Origin: Nipponacmea schrenckii
Taxonomy: Eukaryota > Mollusca > Gastropoda > Lottiidae
NCBI GenBank assembly: GCA_030562195.1
Contig: JAUJPP010000005.1
Location: 36,319,106-36,383,105, forward strand
DNA: 64,000 nucleotides
Direction of reading: 5' to 3'
How positions within the stretch are numbered: position 1 is the stretch's first letter; every line of letters begins with the position of its first letter. Position numbers and translations under genes: made by a program. Below are positions 47,910 through 58,285 of the stretch, in pieces. The notes under the pieces were generated by a model. It was not told the origin of the DNA. It saw only the letters and a program-made list of their open reading frames with translations, and did no database searches.

Positions 47910-49075
47910 TTTGTAGGAACAATCTAGATTTAGCCTATTCCTCAACTTCTATTTCCGTTGGCGTCTTTTGTTTGACGGTTTATTTTTCGTCGACTACTTT
48001 TTTGGTTACTCATTTGGCTGGCAACAACTCAACATGACGTCATAACGCCCTAACGTCATATAGTGATACAATGTTTAGTGGGCTGAAAGTCAAAACTATA
48101 ATGTCAAAACGAAGAAACTGTATTTATATGAGTTTTCAGGTTTAGTCACACAAACTTACTGTTGCGGCTATATGGATGCATGATAAAACTTCTCTTTTGA
48201 TTTCGTAACTTGTAAACCGATGTAGACTTTTTGCCGACAGAAGGCTGCTTTTTTTCTGCAAAAAGACTTTGTCCTTGCATAGTTTGCTATTTAAAAGTTT
48301 TACGTTCAATATATTAAGAGATCTTAAAACATAATTAACTTAAAAATATAATCATATTGATTTATACGTTGGAAAGTTTTTCGTATGAAATATTCATGTT
48401 CTTCAATTAAGTGAAATATGAACAATATCAAATGAGTCAAACCGACTTAAAATCAGATGCATTATTAATGAAGTAGCCTAAACGAACTAACTTTAAAACA
48501 AATTTTAAATATTTGATAAGCTAACATAAAATGACTGAAGAAAATTTTATTCAATTAGTTAATTAGCCTTTTAGCATAACCTGCTCAATTTACTAGTAAT
48601 ACTATAGATGAAGTAAAAGAATGTAAAGCCCCATAGATCCGAAGTGTAGCCACGGCCTGTAATCGTCTATTTAATTTTTTATAACCTCCCTAACTGTAAT
48701 TTGGCTATCTCAGTCTTTTAAATAATTGCGACGGTGAATTTAATATATTCTAATCATTTGAGGTCATTTAAAAGCCTCATTGAATATCTTTTAGTCAATA
48801 GTTCACAAGTTGTCTATCAGTATTTTACATTAGATTACCATACTGTATCAATACCAACCAATCAAATCACTGCATATTTCTACCTGGACAGACGTAGCCA
48901 ATGAAATTCGAGAGCGGCTGATAAAAGAGTATAATGAATTATGTTCGCCTGTCTATTTTGTCGGCATGTATCATAACTGTTTAAGATATCGAGGAATATC
49001 CATTCAGTAAATGTGATTTTCTGTTTTCAAATCGGATTATTTTTTGGTGTAGTAATGTATGTGTGACTAAACGTC
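47910..49075. other. Shared divergent upstream region of the BTB-BACK and Wnt genes
   Basis: 1.17 kb between two start codons that point away from each other. It holds the CRE-type site near the BTB side and a weak TATA-like GATAAAAG (48920-48927) about 150 bp before the Wnt ATG. Either gene may have untranslated exons here. Confidence 0.5.
48035..48042. promoter_or_regulatory. CRE-type palindrome upstream of the BTB-BACK gene
   Basis: A full TGACGTCA lies about 126 bp upstream of the BTB start codon, with a half-like TAACGTCAT at 48051-48059. This matches the consensus for CREB/ATF factors. Use is inferred from position only. Confidence 0.4.
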
Positions 49076-49179
49076 ATGGCATGGTGCCCGAATGTGACAA
49101 GGCAATACTTCAAGAGACCAACTTTGTTGATATTCTTATTAATCTTAACAGAATGTAAAGTTCTAGCCAGCGCATGGAT
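49076..49179 (+). CDS. Wnt16: Wnt16-like, exon 1 (signal peptide)
   Basis: Starts MAWCPNVTRQYFKRP, followed by a hydrophobic core (TLLIFLLILTECKVLASA) typical of a signal peptide, so the product enters the secretory pathway. It ends in a split codon AT|G before donor GTAAGT. Joining to 50700 gives ASAW-M-YLG, matching the Trp..(Trp/Tyr)LG motif at the start of mature Wnt proteins. No in-frame ATG further upstream was chosen because the context and signal peptide fit here. Confidence 0.82.
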
Positions 49180-50699
49180 GTAAGTTGATAGCATTTAAAA
49201 TATTTACATTATTATGTATTTTGTAATTTTTACAAGCTAGATCTATGTTAGTAATTAATCAAAATTCTACTATATTATTAACAGTGTAGTTAGGAATATG
49301 GAGTATATCTAACAAAAATCAAGCGCAGTAGTCAAAAATATTCATATAATAACAATTTCGTTTTATCTGTTTAACAGTTCCAAAATCACAACTTACATGC
49401 AATCCGAATAAATCGCGGACCTTTAAGGCATTCAAATATAAATTTATAAAAAAACCTAAAATTTTTCACTATATATTTTATTCATACAGTAATTGAGAAT
49501 TTTGGCATGGTGGTGCCGAGAATTTTTTAACGTGATTATTCGAGATTTAGTCAACAGAATCCGAGATGATCTGGGCGACAAAAAATGTCTGTGGTCACAA
49601 CCTTCAAATAGTTTCAAATATGATGATGATTGAATTTCAATACTATGAAGTTTAGGTGTCATTTCGTATAGCCATTCAACATTGCAGATGTTGCGATTAT
49701 TTTATTTGATGTTAACGTCCTAAATCAAGATTTTATTGCCTGTATGTGGGGTAAAGAGCACATTTTATGGGATAAACTATATTTACTCTATCTTTTTGAT
49801 GATTTCGTTTTGACATAAATGCATATGTACGAAGATTTAAAAAAAAGAAATCGAATTAAAAAGAGTAAAAAAGATCCTGTAATAAAAAGACACATATATT
49901 GTACGTATAATAATAACTTCAATATTGAATAAAATACAATACAATTTTTCATTAAAGATGCTTGTAGGTGCAGTAGGATATTTTCTCTCAATATCCAAAT
50001 ATGTGAAATATACGCCAACTATAACTAATTTTATATTTATGATAAATGATATAAATTATAAAATAATACTATTAAATGTTCATTTATTTTCAAATTATAT
50101 TTAGAATGATAACATTTATCTAGGTCTTCTGTTGTCACACTCTATGTTTTCAATGTCATGAAAAGTGTTAGCCAGTTTCGGTATTTTTGTTGATGTAAAT
50201 TACCTACTTTATAAGGCTGTTGTAGATAACTTGAGTAAGAATATTATTTAGTGTTTGACAATAATGCTGTTGATGTCATATGACAATATTTGGATGGAAA
50301 ATTAAAATTTTATAATTAAATAATCCTTTAATATAATCTTAATACTTTGGTTATATAGATGAAAAGGTCAATTTTCTTGAGTAGTAAAGCATTTTAATTT
50401 TCAGTATTCAATGTCATTTAATGTATGTTTTTTCTTACTTAAATATGATTATTAGACCTATATGGGACAAAAACTTATACTTTGCCTTTTAATTGAAGGG
50501 CATTAATGGTAGTATAATCACAATTTGTTTTTAGAAATTGATGTTTTCATCTACTCTATACATCCTTTTTAAATGTTAAACTAAGTAAATAACATGATAA
50601 GAGTAATATCGTTTTGATTAGGTTTTGTTTGATTTGTTTATTTGCTTATAAAGAGCGAGCACTATCTTAATATTGAATATAATTCTGATATATTTGCAG
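49180..50699. other. Wnt16-like intron 1
   Basis: 1.5-kb AT-rich intron from GTAAGT to ATTTGCAG, with no other feature. Confidence 0.6.
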
Positions 50700-50932
50700 G
50701 TATTTAGGGGTGGCGTCCCTGGCTGGGTCCCTCCAGGAACAAGAAAACTGTGATATACCAGGGCTGGTCATACAACAGAAGGAAGTTTGTCAGAAAAACC
50801 CTGAATCTGTTTATTGTATAGGAGAGGGTGCTAGACGTGGAATATTAGAATGTCAAAAACAATTTAAATTTGAACGCTGGAATTGTACATTAATTGGAAA
50901 TGACACAGTTTTTGGACATGTTCTTAGTAAAG
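50700..50932 (+). CDS. Wnt16: Wnt16-like, exon 2
   Basis: Wnt N-terminal domain. It reads YLGVASLAGSLQEQENCDIP, then QQKEVCQKNP and the hallmark EGARRGILECQKQFKFERWN followed by CTLI, the Wnt pattern of I/V..GA..GI.EC..QF...RWNC. One NCT sequon could carry an N-glycan. It ends KG split as G|GT across the intron, before donor GTAACG. Conserved Cys spacing matches the family and resembles vertebrate Wnt16 more than other subfamilies. Confidence 0.92.
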
Positions 50933-52524
50933 GTAACGGAATTATTTTGTATTCTTGAAGACTTTGTACTCTTCATATTTTAATTCTTTCACATACGAAT
51001 AGTTTAAACTAATCTAATTTGATTTCTAAGACAAAATATTTTTTTCAATAAATACATCCTAATATGAGCCATGTAAATTCTCCTAAAATAAGTTGACAAA
51101 TACAGAGTGATATCACGTGTTTACATTTACATAATAAATACAATTTTGATACAGAGATGCATTTCTTACTTTTTAAGTCTTATTTTCACTAAAGGTTGTT
51201 TTCCTTTGACCCTGTCCACTCGAACTGTATTGATGACGTCATTATTTGTGCTAACCTATCAAGTAGGATAATAAGAAAAGTAAGATATCGATAATCAAAG
51301 AATCCCAGAATTCCATACAAGTGCCACAATAAGATTAGTTAAATAATAATTGAATACTTGAAAGGTGAACTGATTCACGTGCAAATTGTTTTCAGATTCA
51401 AATTATGCTAACATTAGCATACATGTAGTTTGTAGAACTATAGGACGTAAAACTCCATTTAATAACATTGAAAATGTGGGAAATTGGACTAATGATAAGT
51501 GATTTGGAGATGAGATTGGTTAAAACGTTGATAACTTTTATTAAAATCTCTTTATTGATAATCAAGATGAGATCTAAGCAAGAGAAAATTGCTGAATTTA
51601 TGATTCTATTGGACTCCCAGCGTATTGCACGCACATATTATTATTTTAGCTTGTTTAGCTTCAGGGCGATACAAACTAAGGAAATGGAATTGGCGAATGT
51701 TACAGAGCTTTCTTATTTTATAGTTTTTTTTGTTTGAAATATTCGTAGATTGTGAAATGTAAAATACGTTTTTCTCTTGACATTATGCTATATAAGGAAA
51801 ATTGAAACGAGGATGAAATTATATAAATTTTGCCTTAACTTTGGAAAACATTTCTACTGTTTATTCATTGGTTTGGGATACTTCATTTGCGTTCTGATAG
51901 TAAAACTTTACTTTTAATAAAGATTGCTTTAATTTTCAAATAACATGTATCGTAAGGGATTTATTTTTAACGTTCGATAAACACGATGTTCCGCATGGTG
52001 GAAGTTTTCTTTCAACTTGTGTGCAATTCGACAGGCAGATAGGTTTTGGTTGTATGACGGACGGAACTACTTTGAAGCTGGCAAGATGATGAAGTATGCT
52101 AGACTAATCAGTGCCTATGGGTAGGGACCAGAACGAATTAAATTATATTTTACATTGATAATGTTCCTATTTTCTACTCTAAACACCATGTTTCTGATGG
52201 TTTTAACATATTTTTGTTTTATTTCTTGCTAGAATTTCATATAAAATTTCAAAAATGAGTTTTCCATCTGGGACATGGGGATGATAATATTATAATGATA
52301 GCCTAGTTATATCATCATCCCGAGCAGTAGTATACATTTAATCATATTTAAAGATATTGTGCCAATTTTTAAAGTTTTACAACTTTTGCAAGGTGTTACA
52401 TACTAATCCTATAGATCTCAGAAATTGTGCAAATTATAACAGAACCCGTTATTTTACTTCATTTTAAAGCATAGATTTTAACACTTTTTGAAATACGCAT
52501 TGAAATCCATTGATATATGTGTAT

Positions 52525-54240
52525 CTTCTCCTTGTGATATATACGCATGTTTACTTCTTGCGATATATATACGCCTGTATACTCCTGGAGAAAGATGTAC
52601 GCCTGTTACTTCTTGTGATAAGGATGCGCCTGTTTCGTCCTTGTGATAAATAAACGGCCGTTTTCTTATTGTTATAATTGTGTGCCTTTTTTGATAGGTT
52701 CATGTCACTTTTCTGCTTGTGTTAGATTTTTTCGCCTGCTTTTTCCCTTTTGATAGATACGTGTCACTCCTGATTTATATATTTTGTCCCTGTTGGTGGG
52801 TGCATGTTGCTTTTCTCCTTGTGATGGGTGCGTGTTACTTTTCTCCTTTTGATGGGTGCCTTTTGCTTTTCTCCTTGTGATGGGTGCGTGTTGCTTTTCA
52901 CCTTGTGATAGGTACATGTTGCTTTTCTCCTTGTGATGGGTGCGTGTTGCTTTTCTCCTTGTGATAGGTACATGTTGCTTTTCTCCTTGTGATGGGTGCG
53001 TGTTGCTTTTCACCTTGTGATAGGTACATGTTGCTTTTCTCCTTGTGATAGTTACATGTTGATTTTCTCCTTGTGATGGGTGCGTGTTGCTTTTCAACTT
53101 GTGGTAGGTACATGTTGCTTTTCTCCTTGTGATAGGTACATGTTGATTTTCTCCTTGTGATGGGTGCGTGTTGCTTTTCACCTTGTGATAGGTACATGTT
53201 GCTTTTCTCCTTGTGATGGGTGCGTGTTGCTTTTCTCCTTTTGATGGGTGCCTTTTGCTTTTCTCCTTGTGATGGGTGCGTGTTGCTTTTCACCTTGTGA
53301 TAGGTACATGTTGCTTTTCTCCTTGTGATGGGTGCGTGTTGCTTTTCTCCTTGTGATAGGTACATGTTGCTTTTCTCCTTGTGATGGGTGCGTGTTGCTT
53401 TTCACCTTGTGATAGGTACATGTTGCTTTTCTCCTTGTGATAGGTACATGTTGATTTTCTCCTTGTGATGGGTGCGTGTTGCTTTTCTCCTTGTGATAGG
53501 TGCATGTTGATTTTCTCCTTGTGATGGGTGCATGTTGCTTTTCACCTTGTGATAGGTATATGTTGCTTTTCTCCTTGTGATAGGTACATGGTGATTTTCT
53601 CCTTGTGATGGGTGCGTGTTGCTTTTCACCTTGTGATAGGTATATGATGCTTTTCTCCTTGTGATAGGTACATGTTGCTTTTCACCTTATGATGGGTGCG
53701 TGTTGCTTTTCACCTTGTGAAAGGTACATGTTGCTTTTCTCCTTGTGATAGGTACATGTTGCTTTTCACCTTGTGATGGGTGCGTGTTGCTTTTCTCCTT
53801 GTGATAGGCACATGTTGCTTTTCTCCTTGTGTATTTACAATTTTGTATGAATTGCATGTATGAACTTATTATTTTTGTATATTATTATATGATTCTGTAA
53901 ATTATTTTTGTAAAATTAGGGGCTATAGCTACATTTGTGGCTTTGTCTGAAATAAACTATCTATTATAAATCAGATGGGTGCGTGTTGCTTTTCACCTTG
54001 TGATGGGTGCTCATGTTTTTTTTTTCCTTTTGAATGGTATAAGTTTGATTTCTTGTGTATGACGCGTTTTGCTTTGTGTTATAGGCAAATGTATGTTTTC
54101 GCCTTGTGAATTAAAAAAATATTTGATTGGTACGTCTTAATTTTTTTCCTTATGATTTGTGAATGTATAAGGTTGGTTTTCATCTGTTGATTTGAATAGT
54201 AAGTGTAATTGAATCCATGTGGTTTGAATATTGATTTTGA
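52525..54240. repeat. 28-bp minisatellite in Wnt16-like intron 2
   Basis: The core (about 52790-53830) has about 37 copies of a 28-bp unit. Two main variants often alternate: one with CTCCTTGTGATGGGTGCGTG, the other with CACCTTGTGATAGGTACATG. A block containing CTCCTTTTGATGGGTGCC recurs 392 bp later (14 units). Copies decay outwards on both sides (52525-52790 and 53975-54240). On the minus strand no frame meets a stop for long stretches, because 28 is not a multiple of three and the unit lacks stops. This is not evidence of a protein. Confidence 0.93.
53832..53972 (+). mobile_element. Foreign 141-bp insert in the minisatellite, LINE-tail-like
   Basis: Interrupts the 28-bp array. It is AT-rich and ends GGCTTTGTCTGAAATAAAC followed by TATCTATTAT, like the 3' tail of a non-LTR element with a simple-repeat end. 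No coding part is present. Identification is by style only. Confidence 0.45.
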
Positions 54241-57200
54241 AGGATATTATGTCGGTGTTCTCACTCTGATGTACAGCATTTAAAATCGTATTATTGTATC
54301 ATACGAACACATTAAAAATAGCAATGGTCGCTTTTAATACAAACCGAATTCTGTGAAAAAGTCGTAAAAACTCTCTATAAAACTCGCTCATTCTTGTTAT
54401 TTCTCTCTACGATCTTTAATGATCGGGGTAAAATAGGTTATAGCGAGCAGACAAAAGCTACAAGTCTAACTTGGGTTTTATGACTTTATTTTGGCAGTGT
54501 ATTTTATGGCTAACAACTTTGGCAATTGTACAATATTTAAATGTGTATTCACAAGCCGTATGATTAGAATGTCTGTCTTTTTCTCTTCGAGCAAAGTAAT
54601 CAAATTTTTCACTTATTTTGATTCTATGATATTTGTATGATGCCACTAGTCCTTTACTTTGATATACCCAAGGCTTTTGATTACAATAACTCTCTGTTTC
54701 CTCATTTGTATTGAACAAAATAATCCAATTTTCATATATTTTGCTTGTACAATATGATATTATTTATTAGGCATGCTAAGGCAATGAGTGAAAAAACATA
54801 TTTTATGCCATGATCAGTCATGGATGTCACTACGCGATTCGACCTACTTCAAATCACTTCACTTCATCAACCATGAGTGATTTTGTACTACAAATAATTA
54901 GTATTTCCTCCTTTTCATGAAAATCAGACACAAGATTGCTTCTTTATTTTTTGGTTATCCAAGTTTCCATCCGTTGATACCTCACATGTCTATAATAGCT
55001 ACTGTCTATTTCATACTACATGTAAATCATTTCATTCAAATCGAAAGTGATTTTTAATTTTGCAAACCAGGACTTTCAATAATATAATGTATTTTAATAT
55101 GTCCTAGGATACAATAGAAACATTTTATAACCTAGTACATTTTTCATTTTTGGTAGGCGACTTCAAAGTTAAAGCATATTGGCCTATGTTTTCATAGATT
55201 TTTGGAATAAGTACATCCCAAATCGAAACAAAATATTAATAGTTCAAATGAATAGCCGTAAGCAATGTTTATAAATATATTTACACGTGTTTTTCACGAT
55301 ATTTCCTATATCATTGAACAATGTATCAGTTATATTGACTCAGTGATGATAATCCCGACTTAATCCTACTGTTTATATATACTGTCTTTATCTGATTGTA
55401 CTCACTAGTTGACAACTGAACTATTTAACTATGTCACGTCTTACCGTCTCTCCTTTTCATTCGACTAGATTACCGTTAGAAATTACCCCTAAATTCGTTT
55501 AAGGAAACAAGAGCCCACCTTTACCTATTCAGAAGCTTGTAAGAGGAATGCAGACAGAGGTTTGGTTCACAGTTAGACTCGAAATGGGTGTAGAAAAGAT
55601 GTTTCTTTTATAAAATGATTCACGTTGACTTCGTTTTAAGTCTATAAAAGGTTTGTAAACATCAATAGTATAATAAAATTTCTTGAAAACATCACTAGCT
55701 GACGGGATTTTCTGAAAGGCATGCCTTTTTACAAACAAACCAACAAGTAGAGTTGTATCTGGAGTTCCGGGACAGGAGGAAACGATCAGAGAGTATGAAG
55801 CAGCCATTTTTTTTTTGATTTAGTCTAAAGAAGGGTCCCAAAAACATAGTACCATTGACTCAATTTTTATTTCGTTAATGCAAGATTTACAGATTTACGA
55901 CATGTTTCTACGTATCATTGTTCTGGTATGCAGATTTTTCATGAGGTATTATTATTTGAGCGGCTGTAGTCTTTCCTAAAAATATTACTAAAAGAAGTAA
56001 AAAAGGCAAGGTAAATCGAATGTCTCGGACTACAGTAAGTTAAGCTGTTGGCAGGTAAACATTCTAACCACAAGTATTCCGGAGGATGAATATATAAGCT
56101 GTCAAATCAGTTGAAATTCATCAAGAGACACGAGGGGAAAGCCTTGGTTATACAGTGATTATGCAGCGACTTGTCCGGATTAACGTCAGATGCACTATTG
56201 CATACTGGTACAAATCAGAGTGAGTGGAATACTCTTAATTAATCTTCAAGTGATATAGTCATTTAAATAATCGATTTCAGTTAGCGATTGTACTTTTCAG
56301 ATCTACAGTCTGGCATCGTGTTCACATGCACATGCAAATTAATTGGTAATTCATATAGACATGCATTCAGATAAGCAGCCAGTCTTTCTTAGTCGACTCT
56401 ACTTATGACTGGATTTCTTAAAGCTAGTTTCAGAATTAAAATTCGACCCCGGGTTAAATCTTAATTATGTAACAAAAAAATCGAAAATACATGTCTATTA
56501 TGATAAACAACAGAAAGAGATGATAAAGTATACCATCAAGTAAGAGGCGGACTTCTGGCAGAGTAAACAATCGAGTAAGAGAGTGATTTCCGGTTTACCT
56601 ACATGCGCACTAATCCAGTTGCATAATGTACCACGCCAGAGTGTAGAAAGATGAAAATATAGATGGTATTTGATAATATTTTTATGGATTTCCACATCAG
56701 ATAAATTGATATGAGGGGAACATCTGGTACTATTAAAATTTGGGAATCACATAAAAATACAGGCAAAGAAACGAAAACAACATGAGATACGGATAATGAG
56801 TGAAACAGAGATTTTGATAATTAAGAAACAACTTTCCACAATAAAACGCATTTTACAATCTTTATTTATTTATACACAAAACATACTTTTAAATTTTTTA
56901 TTACAGTCACGTGACCAAACATGCTTTTCAAAGACAATGCATTATTGCATGTTGATAATTAAACAAGGATGATAAGATTGTTCACCTTTGAACTCTTTGA
57001 ATGTTAAAGTTTATATCTTTCCATAGAGAATTTTATTGCGGTGCCAACATTTTTTTCGGTACTTCTGATGCAAAAAGTTATACGCCGTAGTGTTGGTGTA
57101 TTATCGCCATTGTTGGTACAATTCGTTGTTATAAAAGCTTATTTACGGAGAGCCCACATTATAGCATTCTGACCATAGAAAACCGTCAACTACCGTTGCT

Positions 57201-57776
57201 ATAACCCGCATCAATTATCAGTGGCGTTCCTACGCGGGGGGCTAATTTGCCTAATATAAGAGGCTTCCCCCGACTTTGCCCCCCCCCTCCACTTTCAAAT
57301 TAATTATTTGTATAAGGGAGGGAAACATCCGTAAATATATATCAAAACTTCAGAAACATATTTTGTTAACCGACTTGATTAACTCGATGTTGGTATTAAA
57401 TGAAATTAAACAAAGTCAACCTCTAACCAAAGTAAAAGCTTCGACAGCCTGGTGCATATTTCATCACTGTACATGTCAACTCGTAACCCTTCAGCATGGC
57501 CTATGTCATTTGAGTCATTCATTTGAAGCCATCACACTTCTAGATAATATGCTTAAACCGTCGTCAACTACATTTCTAACGAAAATAATTAAGTTACATA
57601 TATCACGTGCAAAAATGGGCAAATTTCTTGAAAAACGTTCATTTGAGATGGATGAATCTACATCCAGAGTTAGTCAGGTTAAGTCTATGATCTTTAATGT
57701 CCTAGTGTCTGGATATTTCACCACAAAGTTGCAAACTGATTTCAAACTATATGATATCAAATTTTCAATATTTCAG

Positions 57777-58063
57777 GTACGAGAGAGGCTGCTTTTATAT
57801 ATGCCATTTTAAGCGCTGGTGTGGTACATTCTGTGACGCAATCCTGTAGTGCGGGAAATTTAACAGACTGCTCTTGTGATATGAGTAAATATGGGCGGGA
57901 AAATAAAGGGGAGGGATTTCAGTGGGGTGGGTGCTCGGATAATGTGGATTATGGTTTAAAATTCAGCCGAGGATTTGTGGATGCTCCAGAAATAGTCCGA
58001 CACGAAGATTCTCGGGATATTCGTAATTTGATGAATTTACATAATAATGAAGTCGGTCGACAG
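57777..58063 (+). CDS. Wnt16: Wnt16-like, exon 3
   Basis: Reads TREAAFIYAILSAGVVHSVT, then QSCSAGNLTDCSCDMSKYGR, then GFQWGGCSDNVDYGLKFSRG and RNLMNLHNNEVGRQ. SAG-x-VHSVT, CS-GN, C-C-D, W-GGCSDN and NLHNNE-GR are classic Wnt landmarks; CSAGN(L/M)T(D/E)CSCD points to Wnt16. Acceptor TATTTCAG, donor GTAAGA, phase 0 end. Exons 1-3 give 208 residues. The rest, including the HGVSGSC lipid-attachment block and the Cys-rich C-terminus, is not in the window and must lie to the right. NLT is a possible glycan site. Confidence 0.94.
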
Positions 58064-58127
58064 GTAAGAGCCATTTTTTACTTATGTTTTGATCATGTTA
58101 ACTGGTTTCTAATGAATTGAGCATATG

Positions 58128-58285
58128 GGGACGCGGTTTATTGTCCCATCAAACGACTAGACGTTTTTCCTACCTGCATCATTGACAGGGGGAAACCGGG
58201 CTGAAATATCCCAAAGTTTCAGCCTTTGCCGGGATTGGAGCCTGGGCCTTCCAGTTAGCGACCAAACGTCTAACTGACCGAGCCA
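58128..58285 (-). mobile_element. tRNA-derived SINE, minus strand
   Basis: On the minus strand the segment begins with a box A-like TGGCTCGGTCAGTTAG (58285 down to 58270). About 28 bases later comes a box B-like GGCTCCAATCC (within 58229-58242), as in the internal RNA polymerase III promoter of tRNA genes. A tRNA-unrelated body follows. No acceptor stem pairing is apparent, so this is a SINE and not a tRNA gene. It lies 65 bp after Wnt exon 3, in antisense. Confidence 0.65.

Larger units (their letters stand above)
50933..57776. other. Wnt16-like intron 2
   Basis: 6.8-kb intron. Besides the 28-bp minisatellite and the fragment inside it, it holds a 29-codon coding-like segment (52035-52120), a 92-codon minus-strand ATG frame (55529-55807), and a GC-rich patch at 57225-57290. 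No additional Wnt exon was seen, and the joins on both sides are in frame without one. Confidence 0.6.

Noticed and set aside
47910..47945. Upstream extension of the BTB-BACK start
   Set aside because: The 12 extra codons contain no ATG; the first ATG, at 47909, has a good context.
47388..48037. Plus-strand frames opposite the BTB-BACK gene
   Set aside because: Complement of the Glu-rich tract and coding sequence; no domain, no start context.
52790..53830. CRISPR-like array
   Set aside because: Units of 28 bp follow each other directly with no unique spacers, in a eukaryotic intron. It is a minisatellite.
57276..57812. 178-codon plus-strand frame as a gene
   Set aside because: It has no ATG at its head, no recognisable domain, and runs into Wnt exon 3 in a different frame. 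Kept only as a possible transposon relic.
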